Of a stretch of 61,830 bases of DNA, positions 36,575 to 45,128 are shown piece after piece. Below the pieces are notes generated by a model. It searched no databases. It saw nothing but the letters and a program-made list of their open reading frames with translations, and was not told the DNA's origin. Source of the stretch: Bryobacterales bacterium (GTDB lineage Bacteria > Acidobacteriota > Terriglobia > Bryobacterales > Bryobacteraceae); contig JAEUQE010000010.1 of assembly GCA_016789785.1 (NCBI GenBank), forward strand, positions 17,424-79,253, read 5' to 3'. Made by a program: the position numbers and the translations under genes. Each line of letters starts with the position of its first letter. The first letter of the stretch is position 1.

Positions 36575-37960
36575 ATGAAACTCACGCGACGATCCGCACT
36601 CACCTTGCCGACCGCACCCTTCCTCAACCTACGCGCGCAAAATACAAAAGACCGCCTGAATGTTTTATGGATCCTCGGTGATGACCTCGGCCCGCAACTG
36701 GGCTGCTACGGTCATCCGCTGGTGCACACGCCACATGCCGATCGGATCGCCAGTGAAGGTGTGCGTTTCACGCATTGCTTCACCACCGCGCCTGTCTGTT
36801 CGGCAAGCCGGTCGGGGTGGAATACGGGCGTCTACCAAACCACCACCGGCACGCACAATCATCGCAGCCATCGCAAGGATAACTACCATCTGCCCGAGGG
36901 CGTGCGGCTGATCTCCCACCGCATGCGCGATGCGGGCTACTTCACGGCCAACGTCACCGACATCGCCGGCGGTGTGCGCGGCTCCGGCAAAACCGACTTC
37001 AACTTCAAGCTCGACGAGAAGCCCTTTCAGGGCACCCATTGGAATCAGCGCGCCAAGGGTCAGCCCTTCTACGCGCAAATCAATTTCACAGCGCCGCACA
37101 AAGGGCCCATGTGGCCGATGGCGAGGAAGCAGCCGCGTCTGGTGGACCCGGCCAAGGTCGAACTGCCGCCCTACTACCCAGATCATCCCGTGGTGCGCGA
37201 CGAGGTGGCGAACTACCTTGATGCCGTGAACCTTTGGGACATGCAGGTGGGTGCTGTGCTCGATGCACTGAAGCGCGACGGCGTGCTCGACAACACGGTG
37301 ATTTTCGTCTTTGGCGACAATGGCCGCTGCCTGCTGCGAGGCAAGCAGTGGCTCTATGATCCGGGCACGCAGGTGCCGTTGCTCGTTCGCTGGCCCGGAG
37401 TGACCAAGCCAGGCACGGTCCGCAAGGATCCGGCGATCGCCCTCGACATCACGGCCACTACGATGGATGTTGCCGGTATCGAAAAGCCGGCCCTGCTGCA
37501 TGGCCAATCGCTGTTCGCGAAAGCGAAGCCGCGCGGCATGGTTTTCACCGCGCGCGACCGCTGCGACATGACGGTGGACCGCATTCGTGCCGTGCGCGAC
37601 GGCCGCTACAAACTGATTCGCAACTTCCTGCCGGACCGGCCCTACACGCAATTCAACGAATACATCACCAACAGCTATCCCACGCAGAAAGTGATCAAGG
37701 AACTTCACGCCTCTTCCAAGCTCAACGCGGTGCAGGCGCAATGGATGGCGGAGCGGCGCCCGGACTTCGAACTCTACGACCTTGAGGCCGATCCGCATGA
37801 AGTGAACAACCTTGCCTCAAAGCCCGAGCACAAGAAAACGCTCGACCGTTTGAGCAAGGCGCTCAATCAGTGGATCGAGCAGACGAACGATCAGGGCCGG
37901 ATTCCGGAGTCTCGCGAAACGATCGACGCCGAAGAGCCGCGTGCGCGCAAGTCGGGGTGA
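36575..37960 (+). CDS. Exported type-I sulfatase
   Basis: A 461-aa formylglycine-dependent sulfatase. Signal MKLTRRSALTLPTAPFLNLRA is Tat-like. Asp36-Asp37 in ILGDDLG start the calcium site, and Cys75 in C75SASR is the residue converted to formylglycine (the C-x-[PA]-S-R form). VIFVFGDNGR supplies the second metal residues. The C-terminal DFELYDLEADPHEVNNLA is the family-typical end. It should remove sulfate from a carbohydrate or aromatic ester. No sulfatase-maturing enzyme is visible. It is divergent to the CpaE-like gene across 120 bp. Confidence 0.92.
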   Translation: MKLTRRSALTLPTAPFLNLRAQNTKDRLNVLWILGDDLGPQLGCYGHPLVHTPHADRIASEGVRFTHCFTTAPVCSASRSGWNTGVYQTTTGTHNHRSHRKDNYHLPEGVRLISHRMRDAGYFTANVTDIAGGVRGSGKTDFNFKLDEKPFQGTHWNQRAKGQPFYAQINFTAPHKGPMWPMARKQPRLVDPAKVELPPYYPDHPVVRDEVANYLDAVNLWDMQVGAVLDALKRDGVLDNTVIFVFGDNGRCLLRGKQWLYDPGTQVPLLVRWPGVTKPGTVRKDPAIALDITATTMDVAGIEKPALLHGQSLFAKAKPRGMVFTARDRCDMTVDRIRAVRDGRYKLIRNFLPDRPYTQFNEYITNSYPTQKVIKELHASSKLNAVQAQWMAERRPDFELYDLEADPHEVNNLASKPEHKKTLDRLSKALNQWIEQTNDQGRIPESRETIDAEEPRARKSG

Positions 37961-38041
37961 GGCGAAGCGAATCCGCAACTCGCCATCCTCTCAAGCCTCG
38001 GGGGTGGACCAAATCAGATGAGCGAAGCGGGCCAGGCCTGA

Positions 38042-38531
38042 TCAGCGACCACAGAAGCGATCCAGTGCCGCTTCGGCTATCGCTGGAGTGCCCAACCGGT
38101 AGGGGCCGCCCTCGTCAAACGCAGCCGCCCACCAGACCTTGATCTCCCAGCAGCGCAAGGCAACGGTGGCCGGTCCCGCAGGGAGACCGCGGGGCAGACG
38201 AAACGACGAAGCCACCAGACTTCGACAATCCGGCTGCCAAAACCAGGAACGGTCCCGACCCGTTCGCCATTGACGTAGACTTCAAAGCTGGACGGCCCAC
38301 CACCAGCGCGGCTTCCGCTAGCCCAGCGTCCAGCGTCACCGTTCTGCGCAGCCAGAAGATGCCGCTCGCGGGCCGCTCCTTCCAAGGCAGTTGGACCTCC
38401 GCCCAATCGCCGCCGGCAGTTTCCGGCAGGGCGAGGACGGGGGAGTCCTGCCGGGTCATCTGCCACGGGCCTTCGAGTGTAACTTGCGCGTTGAGAGAAG
38501 CCGCGATCAATAGAAAGAGTAAGTACTTCAA
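38042..38531 (-). pseudogene. Relic of a sensory N-terminal domain, SpoIIE-phosphatase type
   Basis: TTG 38531 overlaps the upstream TGA (TTGA) and starts LKYLLFLLIAASLNAQVTLEGPWQ..., a signal peptide and beta-sandwich sensor as found ahead of membrane SpoIIE phosphatases in this group. Three frames are needed in turn: the first to LVVGRP, the second for SSFEVYVNGERVGTVPGFGS, the third for FRLPRGLPAGPATVALR, WEIKVWWAAAF and a stop at 38042. The membrane and phosphatase parts are missing. At least two indels and a terminal deletion are required. Confidence 0.6.
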
Positions 38532-38611
38532 GAAAGTCTCCGCACCATCACCACGGTGATGTCGTCGTTCCGTCCCCATGCCTTGGCGATTTCGTTTTCA
38601 GGCTCCGTCAT
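38528..38611 (-). pseudogene. C-terminal scrap of a SpoIIE-type phosphatase
   Basis: ATG 38611 to TGA 38528 encodes 27 residues: MTEPENEIAKAWGRNDDITV followed by VMVRRLS. The RNDDITVVMVRR end is the terminal strand of PP2C-like SpoIIE phosphatases. It resembles but does not match the end of the other copy at 39232. The sequence upstream on this strand is replaced by the oppositely oriented Uma2 gene. Confidence 0.6.
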
Positions 38612-38616
38612 ATAAT
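38611..38616 (+). promoter_or_regulatory. Consensus -10 box TATAAT before Uma2
   Basis: TATAAT ends seven bases before the Uma2 ATG at 38624, so transcription would begin at or beside the start codon and give a leaderless mRNA. No Shine-Dalgarno is present, which fits. No good -35 is seen at 17 bp. Confidence 0.45.
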
Positions 38617-38623
38617 ATTGGTC

Positions 38624-39229
38624 ATGGCGTTCGTCATTGATGAAGCCCACCTGCCCGCTGTCTTGAGCGTCGGTCCCATGACCGACGAGGCTTTTGCGCA
38701 ATTGTGCGCGGAGCATTCCGATCTCAATCTTGAATTGTCCGCCCACGGCGAACTGATCATCATGCCGCAAACCTTCACCTGGACCGGAGCGCGGAACAAT
38801 GAGATTAGCCGCCAGTTGGCGAACTGGGCCCGTCAAGACAAGCGAGGCATTGCGTTTGATTCGTCTACCGGATGGCTGTTGCCCAACACGGCTCGTCGCT
38901 CGCCGGACGCGGCTTGGATCTTCAAGCAGCGAATCCAAGACATCGATCCGGCCGCCTTCAGCCGCTATTGGCCGGTATGCCCGAACTTCGTCATTGAACT
39001 TCGATCTCAGACCGACCGGATTCGCGTGCTGCGCGACAAGATGGAGGAGTGGCTGGCCAACGGCGCGCAGCTGGCGTGGCTGATCGATCCCGACGCGCGG
39101 ACCGTCGAAATCTATCGTCCCGGCTTCGAGGCCGAGACGCGCTCCGGAGTTTTCTCCGTGGCTGGCGAAGGTCCGGTGGAGGGACTCGTCCTGGACCTCG
39201 GCGCTGTGTGGGACCCGTTGGCCGATTAG
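38624..39229 (+). CDS. Uma2-family (DUF820) putative endonuclease
   Basis: A 201-aa protein with the Uma2 arrangement: TDEAFAQLCAEHSDLNLELSA, GELIIMPQTFTWTGARNNEI, a PD-(D/E)xK-like core (RSPDAAWI, PNFVIELRSQTD, KMEEWLANGAQLAWLIDPDARTVEIYRP). The E-L-R in VIELRS takes the place of ExK, with Asp in SPDAAW upstream. The family is widespread and multicopy, of restriction-endonuclease fold and uncertain role. ATG 38624 is preferred to TTG 38618. The gene lies opposite to, and between, broken phosphatase pieces, as expected of a mobile or hitchhiking gene. Confidence 0.88.
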   Translation: MAFVIDEAHLPAVLSVGPMTDEAFAQLCAEHSDLNLELSAHGELIIMPQTFTWTGARNNEISRQLANWARQDKRGIAFDSSTGWLLPNTARRSPDAAWIFKQRIQDIDPAAFSRYWPVCPNFVIELRSQTDRIRVLRDKMEEWLANGAQLAWLIDPDARTVEIYRPGFEAETRSGVFSVAGEGPVEGLVLDLGAVWDPLAD

Positions 39230-39231
39230 AC

Positions 39232-39735
39232 TCACGCGATCCTCCTTACCGTGATTAGGCAATGTCGTCGATCTGGCCCCACGCCTTGGCGGCCTCGGCA
39301 ATTTCAGAAGCGGACTTCGTCGAGATCTCACGCGTCCGGTCGAAGCCGAAGAGTTCGCGCTGGGCATTCTCGGCTCCACAACGCCGTCGGAGACCAAGGT
39401 GACCTGCGATCCAGGCGCGAGGTTCATACGGTTCTCTTCCCAATCGGCGTCCGCCACCACGCCCAAAGGCAGCCTCGCTGCGACCTCCACTTCGCGGCCG
39501 TCGCAATACGGGGCGGGATGTCCGGCGCTGGCGACGGTGAGTTCGCCGCCGGGCGCGTAGCGGACGCAGCAGCAGGTTACGAATCCTCCTTGTCCCAGCA
39601 ACGCCTCGTTGAGCCCAGCCAGTATCTCGCCGGGCGATGAGGACTTCTCCCGGCGAAAGGCTCCGATAGCGGCCGGCACCAGCATGGCGGCCTTCAGGCC
39701 CTTGCCGCTGACGTCGCCGACAAGCGCCACGCGCG
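39232..39735 (-). pseudogene. SpoIIE-type serine phosphatase, C-terminal domain with frameshifts
   Basis: Starting near 39735, one frame reads VALVGDVSGKGLKAAMLVPA, GEILAGLNEALLGQGGFVTC, HPAPYCDGREV, LPLGVVADADWEEN and VTLVSDGVVE, which is most of a PP2C/SpoIIE domain including metal-binding Asp residues. Around 39365-39370 one base is missing; the next frame gives NAQRELFGFDRTREIST and SEIAEAAKAWGQIDDIA. A further one-base loss near 39254 hides the true end ITVRRIA, stop 39232. No start or N-terminal half is recognisable upstream. The stop nearly touches the Uma2 stop. Confidence 0.75.
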
Positions 39736-40465
39736 AGCAGGTCGAACGACAGCTTGCTGCTGAGCATGGCCGCGTCAGAATAGGTGCCGCTGGGTGGCGA
39801 CCCCGATGGGCACCGAGGCCGGCGCACCCGGTACGCCTCACAGTTCGAACATAAGGCCGCCATGAGTAGGTACAGCCTGTGCGGCGGTCGAATATGACGA
39901 TACGCAATGAATTCACTGCAATCGTTGAGCAGGACGGCCCGTGGCATATCGCCTAGTGCGCGGAGGTTCCCGGCGCAAATGGGCAAGGCCGGACCCGCGA
40001 CGAGTGCCTCGCGAACTTGAGGGAAGCCATCGCCCTCATTCTCGAACACCGGCGGCAGGAGTCGTTGCGGTCGCTTCCTCCCTAGGCAAAGCAAGAACTC
40101 GTCGTTGTCGGATGAAGCGCGACACCCTCCTTCGCCACCTCCGGCGCCACCGCAGACTGGGCACGCCGAAGCCGTCCCCCGTCATGTCGAGATTGCGAAC
40201 TTGTTAGCGAGACGAATTTGCCGGCGGCTTTCGCTTCCTGATCCGCCCGGAACGCGAGGATCGCAGGTCTGGCGCGGTTGGCGGAGAGTCTGCACAGCTT
40301 CGAGGCGTGCTGCACGGCTCGCGGTCGCAAAGGTCCGGTGGACGAGGACCCTGCGGACTGCGTACCCAAAGGCGGCTTCAGTCCGCAGCTCACTGGTACC
40401 GCGGGCTGGCGCGAGTCCTGAGATCCCTTGGCGACTGTCCCCGGCATGAGTGCTATGCTGCCACT
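39736..40465. other. Degenerate 730-base stretch without an intact gene
   Basis: This covers the missing N-terminal half of the phosphatase pseudogene. Minus-strand fragments such as SEFIAYRHIRPPHRLYLLMA and a 121-codon frame at 40082-40447 are open but lack ribosome sites and recognisable homology. I see no intact gene here. Confidence 0.5.
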
Positions 40466-40897
40466 ATGCGTGCACAGCCCCTACTTGTGGTCCGTGATGT
40501 CGAGGCCTCAAGCCGGTTCTACCAGCAATTGCTCGGGTGCAAGAGCGCGCATGGTGGACGCGAGTACGAACGGCTCGCCGACCCCAAGCTCCATCACTCC
40601 GAATATGGCAGTGATGGCTTGATCCTGCAACTCCACGCTTGGGATGTGGCACACCATCACGGCAATATCGGTGATCCGGCGCTGCCGATCGGCAACGGGG
40701 TCCTGGTGTGGTTTGAAATCGATGATTTCGACGCGGCTGTCGGGCGCGCCCGCGCGCTGCATGCGCCCGTAGTGCTCGAGGTCCACCGCAATCCGCCCGA
40801 AGGAGACGGCGGGCCCAATCATCGCGAATTCTGGATCAAGGATCCGGACGGCTACACGGTTGTGATTGCCTCTCCCGACGGCGAGTGCCAGGTGTGA
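40466..40897 (+). CDS. VOC (glyoxalase/bleomycin-resistance) family protein
   Basis: A 143-aa single-domain protein of two betaalphabetabetabeta repeats. It begins LLVVRDVEASSRFYQQLLGCK and ends EFWIKDPDGYTVVIASPDG. Candidate metal ligands are the His residues in LILQLHAWDVAHHH and the Glu in NHREFWIKDPDG. VOC members include isomerases, dioxygenases and drug-binding proteins; no specific role can be read. ATG 40466 is chosen because homology starts there. The longer open frame upstream runs through debris. There is no clear Shine-Dalgarno. Confidence 0.85.
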   Translation: MRAQPLLVVRDVEASSRFYQQLLGCKSAHGGREYERLADPKLHHSEYGSDGLILQLHAWDVAHHHGNIGDPALPIGNGVLVWFEIDDFDAAVGRARALHAPVVLEVHRNPPEGDGGPNHREFWIKDPDGYTVVIASPDGECQV

Positions 40898-41072
40898 CGT
40901 AGGTACACGCTCGCCGCGTCCCGTGACGTCAACAGCAACAGGAGCTATCCGGGGCACCTGCGTTGTTTCCGGTTTGCGCGTGATCCGGGATGAATGGCGC
41001 AACGCTGCGCGACTTTGGGGGAGCGTGGCTGTGCAGCCACTAGCCGGACCAAGGGTGTCGAACGTTTGAACG

Positions 41073-41459
41073 TTGCACTTGAGACTTGAGCACTTGAGAC
41101 GGATCGCAATTTTCCTCCTCGCGTCGATGCTCGCCGCGGGCAGCCAAGATCGGGCTGTGCCGGCGCAGCCAACGAGCGATCCGGTCAGGTCTCAACTGTT
41201 GCGTCTCAGCCCCAATTCGCGGCTCACTGTCAAACTGCGGAACGGCCGTACGATCCAGGGCCGCCTCGCATCGATGACCGACGACTTTTTCGTCCTGCGC
41301 GTATCGAGAAGCGGGTCTGCGGTGGATCAGCGAGTTAACTTCCAAGATGTGACGTCCGTCAAACGGGAAAAAAGCACAGGCGCCAAAATCGGTCTCGGAC
41401 TCGCAATCGGGGCAGCGGTTTTCGCTGCTCTCATGATCTGGTACTCAGACAACATCTGA
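41073..41459 (+). CDS. Small membrane protein with LSm/SH3-like segment
   Basis: A putative 128-aa protein: an N-terminal hydrophobic stretch (IAIFLLASMLAAG), a beta-barrel segment LTVKLRNGRTIQGRLASM, DDFFVLRV and VNFQDVTSVKRE resembling Sm-like folds, and a C-terminal membrane helix (IGLGLAIGAAVFAALMIWY). Proteins of this form are common in Acidobacteriota and unnamed. The start is unsure: TTG at 41073, 41079 or 41091, all inside a run of ACTTGAG heptamers. Confidence 0.6.
   Translation: MHLRLEHLRRIAIFLLASMLAAGSQDRAVPAQPTSDPVRSQLLRLSPNSRLTVKLRNGRTIQGRLASMTDDFFVLRVSRSGSAVDQRVNFQDVTSVKREKSTGAKIGLGLAIGAAVFAALMIWYSDNI
41077..41098 (+). repeat. Three ACTTGAG heptamers at a start region
   Basis: ACTTGAG occurs at 41077, 41084 and, after one extra C, 41092. 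Directly before it, AACGTT occurs twice (41061 and 41069). The heptamers span every candidate start of the small membrane protein. Gain or loss of one unit would change the reading frame. Confidence 0.7.
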
Positions 41460-41531
41460 AGCGCCTTGCCTCAACGTAGTGCGTGATGTTCGGCCTGGTG
41501 ATTGCCGAAACGACGATTGCAGTCCATTCGA

Positions 41532-41777
41532 TCAGAGCTTCTGACCCTTTGCGACCTGCCCGCGCGTCAGAAAAGTTCTCGCCAACGAGCCGCTACCACA
41601 GATCTTGAATGATCCGAAGTCCTTGTACCAGTCGCCTTCGGGAACCTCGGGTCGAGTCTCCATCCAGAGTCGCAACTGATTCAGGTCGGCTATGCTGATC
41701 GACCGATCACGCATGCGCTCAACCAGATGCTGCCGAACTGCGTCTGGAAAGTTGTCCCAGCGCTCGATCTTCGCCAT
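41532..41777 (-). CDS. Small protein, probable partner (toxin-like) of an RHH antitoxin
   Basis: This 81-aa protein MAKIERWDNFPDAVRQHLVERM, DLNQLRLWMETRPEVPEGDWYKDFGSFKICGSG, TFLTRGQVAKGQKL starts at the base after the stop of the RHH gene, implying coupled translation. I have a sense of seeing this form beside small antitoxins in Acidobacteriota, but no catalytic motif is recognisable. Its toxin role is inferred from operon order, size and the operator upstream. It could instead be a second regulator. Confidence 0.6.
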   Translation of the reverse strand: MAKIERWDNFPDAVRQHLVERMRDRSISIADLNQLRLWMETRPEVPEGDWYKDFGSFKICGSGSLARTFLTRGQVAKGQKL

Positions 41778-42035
41778 CTATCCGCCAAAGACCAAACGGC
41801 CCATTTGATCTCCGAGGCGCTTCGCCTCTTGCGGGTCGGCCTCGTTGCGGAAACGCTCGGCGAGTTCAAAGAACTCCTGTTGCCTGCGCTTTTCGGCATC
41901 GATACCATTTTCGATCAGCTCAACCAGCATGCGAGCCGTACTCAGCCTCCGCGACTTTGCCATGCTTCGAACCTGGGTCGCTGTTTTGGCGGGCAAGCTC
42001 ACGCTCTGGCGCACGGTCTTCGTTTCCGCTCTCAT
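41778..42035 (-). CDS. Ribbon-helix-helix type antitoxin/repressor
   Basis: The 85-aa protein starts MRAETKTVRQSVSLPAKTAT, a likely DNA-binding ribbon, followed by helices QVRSMAKSRRLSTARMLVELIENGID, as in CopG/Arc repressors. An acidic, helical C-terminus (EFFELAERFRNEADPQEAKRL) would contact the partner. ATG 42035 is chosen because upstream sequence contains a perfect inverted repeat that suits an autoregulatory operator. It is the first gene of a two-gene operon. Confidence 0.75.
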   Translation of the reverse strand: MRAETKTVRQSVSLPAKTATQVRSMAKSRRLSTARMLVELIENGIDAEKRRQQEFFELAERFRNEADPQEAKRLGDQMGRLVFGG

Positions 42036-42045
42036 GGCACCATTA

Positions 42046-42062
42046 TGCACCACTTTGGTGCA
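42046..42062. promoter_or_regulatory. TGCACCACTTTGGTGCA operator of the RHH operon
   Basis: Seven-base perfect arms TGCACCA and TGGTGCA flank CTT, ten bases upstream of the RHH start codon. On the minus strand another TGGTGC follows after TAA, giving a repeated half-site and a CATAAT -10-like element. This layout is typical of autorepressed RHH antitoxin promoters. Confidence 0.65.
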
Positions 42063-42458
42063 GCAGCGTTGGGCCATCGTTTTTGACGATAAAGATCGGG
42101 CGCACGGGTCAGGGCGTAAGAAATGGAGCAAGCGCTGTCGAACGGCCCCACGCCAATCTTACAAGCAAGACGTGGAACTACTACGGAGAGACAGATTCGG
42201 ACGGCTGCTGGCCGCAGTATTGGTTGATCGCGGCGAAACGATTCGAGCCCTCCTCAAGATCCTGGGCATGAAGGACTTCGGCGCGAAGCCCGCCGAACCG
42301 TGAGGGCTTCGCTTGGGCGCCTTCTTCGAGCCGTAGTCACGGACTCACCAGCGACTGAGGGTGCCGAGTTCGCGATCGATGCCACCGAACACCCGCTGAC
42401 AAACCCGGTGAGCATCTGGTCACGAAGGAAGCTGGAGTATGATAAGCGAAACGCCTTC
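42063..42458. other. 396-base stretch between the RHH operon and the cytochrome gene
   Basis: It contains the divergent promoters of the RHH operon and the cytochrome/DUF1553 gene. Open frames here lack ribosome sites and homology. No terminator or RNA element was recognised. Confidence 0.5.
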
Positions 42459-45119
42459 ATGCCGAACTGGACCGCCCACATCCTTTTCATCGTGCTTGCG
42501 CTGGTGTCCTCTGCCACCGCCGCCCCTCGCTTCGAGACAGAGGTTCTCCCGATCCTGCGCGCGAAATGCATGAGCTGCCACGGCGAGAAGGCTGCGCAGG
42601 CTGGCCTGTCGATCACCACGCGCGACGCACTCCTCAAAGGCGGCAAGTCGGGAACCGCGGTCATCCCCGGCAAGTCGAACGACAGCCTCTTGTTGACCCT
42701 GGCCGCATCGGGAAAGATGCCACTCGCCGGCCCCAAGCTTACCGCCGACGAACTCGGCATCGTCCGGCAGTGGATTGATGAAGGCGCGCTCAATGCGGGC
42801 GAGCAGGCGGGCTCGGTCCGTCCGCAAGTAGCCCAGCGCGACGTCGAAACCATTCTGAGCGCGAAATGTTGGGTGTGCCATGGGCGCCGCGATCAGCAAG
42901 CCGGGCTTGATCTGCGCACCTTTGCATCAATGCGGAAAGGCGGCAAGTCCGGCCCGGCCATCGTGCCCGGCGATCCCGAAGCGAGCCTCCTCGTCAAGCG
43001 CATCGGCGCGCAGCAGATGCCTCCGCCCAAGCTGCAGGAGCAGTATTCGGTCCGCGGACTCACCGAGGATGAGTTCGCGAAAGTGAAACAGTGGATCGCC
43101 GATGGCGCCCGGCAGGACAATGAGCAGCCGGTGGAAGTGACCGTTGCCTCCGATACCGCCGTCACCGGCAAGGACCGTTCTTTCTGGTCGTTCCAAACGC
43201 CGCGGCGCAGTCCACTGCCGAAACCTTCCAATCATCCCATCGACGCATTTCTCGCGGCGAAGCTCCCAGCGGCCAGTTCCCAAGCCCTGCTCCGGCGCGC
43301 CTTCTTTGATCTCACCGGACTGCCGCCCACACCCGAGGACATTGCACAATACGACAACAACTACGAGGCGCTGCTCGACCGGTTGCTCGCCTCGCCGCGA
43401 TACGGCGAACGCTCGGCACGCCAATGGCTCGATGCCGTGGGCTACGCCGATAGCGAAGGTGGAAACAACTCCGACCTCGAACGCAAGAACGCGTGGCGTT
43501 ATCGCGACTACGTGATTCGCGCCTTCGAGCAGAACAAACCCTTCGACCGTTTTCTCACCGAACAGATCGCCGGCGATGAGTTGTTCGATCACCGCGCAGT
43601 GAAACAGCTCACTCCCGGGCACATGGATCTGCTGGCGGCCACGGGCTTCTGGCGCATGGCGCCGGACGGCACCAACAGCACCGAGCAGAACTTCATTCCC
43701 GAACGGATGGACGTGATCGCGGGGCAGCTCGAAATCCTCGGGTCCGCCGTGATGGGCGTCTCGCTCGGCTGTGCGCGTTGCCACGATCACAAATACGATC
43801 CTCTTCCCACGCGCGATTACTATCGTCTGGTCGCGGTGCTCACCCCGGCGTTCGATCCTTATTCGTGGCTGCCCGGCGAATTCCCCTGTGGCGGGGTGGG
43901 CGCCAGGTGCGACGAGAAGAACACCCGCTACTACATCGCCAAGGCGACGCCCGAGTATGAAGCGGCGGTGGCGCACAACGCGCCAATCGACGCGCGTATC
44001 AAGGAACTCGAAGCGGAGCTGCGCAAGTTGAAGGAATCCGATCCGGCGCAGAAGAAGGAGCGGGAGGCGTTGGCCGCGAAGATCCGCAAGGAGCGTGAGC
44101 AGCGCAAGCAACCGCCGCTCATCCGCGCGTTGTTCGATCTGGGCCCCGAGCCTCCGCCTACTCGCATTCTCTACCGTGGTGACGCGGCCAGTCCCGGTGT
44201 CCTGGTGGCGCCCGGTCCGCCGTCGGTGATGAGCGCCGGCCTGCCGGAGTATCGCCCCGTGCCGCTCGATCATTCGTCCGGCCGCCGTCTCGCGCTCGCC
44301 CGGTGGCTCACCCATCCCAATCATCCGCTCACCGCCCGCGTGATGGTGAACCGCATCTGGCAGCATCACTTCGGCAAAGGGCTGGTGAGCACGCCCGGCA
44401 ACTTTGGACGCATGGGAGCAGCACCGGACAATCAGCCTCTGCTCGACTGGCTGGCCACTGAGTTCGTGCGCACCGGATGGGACGTGAAGGCGATGCACCG
44501 GCTCATCATGACATCGGCCGCTTACCGCCAGCAGGCCGGCGAAGGCGGATTCCCGCTGCGCCGCATTGACGCGGAGTCCATCCGCGACACGATCCTCCAC
44601 ATCGCCGGCCGGCTCGACACGAAGCAGTTCGGTGCACCGGATAAAGTGAAACAATTGCCCGATGGCGAGGTGATTACGGAAAGCCGCCGCCGGAGCATTT
44701 ATGTCGCGCAGCGGCGGACTCAGCCCATCTCCTTGCTTGATACCTTCGATCAGCCATTCATGAATCCGAATTGCGTCGAGCGCGGCCAGTCCGTGGTGTC
44801 CTCGCAGGCGCTGCATCTCATGAACAGCGATCTGGTGCGCGAGAACGCACGCTTCATGGCGGGCCGCATTGCCGACGCTGTGGGCGATCAGCCCGGCGCT
44901 CAAATCGAACGCGCGTATTTGCTGGCGCTGGCCCGCAAGCCCACACCCGATGAATTGAAGGCCGCTCGGGAAACGATGGAACGCTCCATCCCGGAGTGGA
45001 CGCGCAAACTGGAAATGGACAAGCCGGCCGAACCAGTGGCAAGCCGCGCCCGCTGGCTCGCGCTCGCCACCATCTGCCATACGCTCATGAACTCCGCTGA
45101 GTTTCTCTATCTCGATTAA
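42459..45119 (+). CDS. Exported double-cytochrome DUF1549/DUF1553 protein
   Basis: This 886-aa protein has signal MPNWTAHILFIVLALVSSATAA and then two PSCyt1 heme-binding units, C37MSC40H41 and C137WVC140H141, each followed by the KGGKSG...PG..SLL repeat. DUF1549 follows (LLRRAFFDLTGLPPTPEDI, RYGERSARQWLDAVGYADSEG), then a helical linker (LKESDPAQKKEREALAAKIR) and DUF1553 (ARWLTHPNHPLTARVMVNRIWQHHFGKGLV). Such proteins are frequent in Planctomycetes and Bryobacterales, paired with DUF1501 proteins. They are thought to take part in periplasmic oxidation of polysaccharide-derived material; the reaction is unknown. Start chosen by signal peptide; ribosome site weak. Confidence 0.9.
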   Translation: MPNWTAHILFIVLALVSSATAAPRFETEVLPILRAKCMSCHGEKAAQAGLSITTRDALLKGGKSGTAVIPGKSNDSLLLTLAASGKMPLAGPKLTADELGIVRQWIDEGALNAGEQAGSVRPQVAQRDVETILSAKCWVCHGRRDQQAGLDLRTFASMRKGGKSGPAIVPGDPEASLLVKRIGAQQMPPPKLQEQYSVRGLTEDEFAKVKQWIADGARQDNEQPVEVTVASDTAVTGKDRSFWSFQTPRRSPLPKPSNHPIDAFLAAKLPAASSQALLRRAFFDLTGLPPTPEDIAQYDNNYEALLDRLLASPRYGERSARQWLDAVGYADSEGGNNSDLERKNAWRYRDYVIRAFEQNKPFDRFLTEQIAGDELFDHRAVKQLTPGHMDLLAATGFWRMAPDGTNSTEQNFIPERMDVIAGQLEILGSAVMGVSLGCARCHDHKYDPLPTRDYYRLVAVLTPAFDPYSWLPGEFPCGGVGARCDEKNTRYYIAKATPEYEAAVAHNAPIDARIKELEAELRKLKESDPAQKKEREALAAKIRKEREQRKQPPLIRALFDLGPEPPPTRILYRGDAASPGVLVAPGPPSVMSAGLPEYRPVPLDHSSGRRLALARWLTHPNHPLTARVMVNRIWQHHFGKGLVSTPGNFGRMGAAPDNQPLLDWLATEFVRTGWDVKAMHRLIMTSAAYRQQAGEGGFPLRRIDAESIRDTILHIAGRLDTKQFGAPDKVKQLPDGEVITESRRRSIYVAQRRTQPISLLDTFDQPFMNPNCVERGQSVVSSQALHLMNSDLVRENARFMAGRIADAVGDQPGAQIERAYLLALARKPTPDELKAARETMERSIPEWTRKLEMDKPAEPVASRARWLALATICHTLMNSAEFLYLD

Positions 45120-45128
45120 GGGACCACC

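Noticed and set aside
38569..39290. Target-site duplication around Uma2
   Set aside because: The similar flanks are divergent phosphatase C-termini with several mismatches, not identical short direct repeats, so they do not prove transposition.
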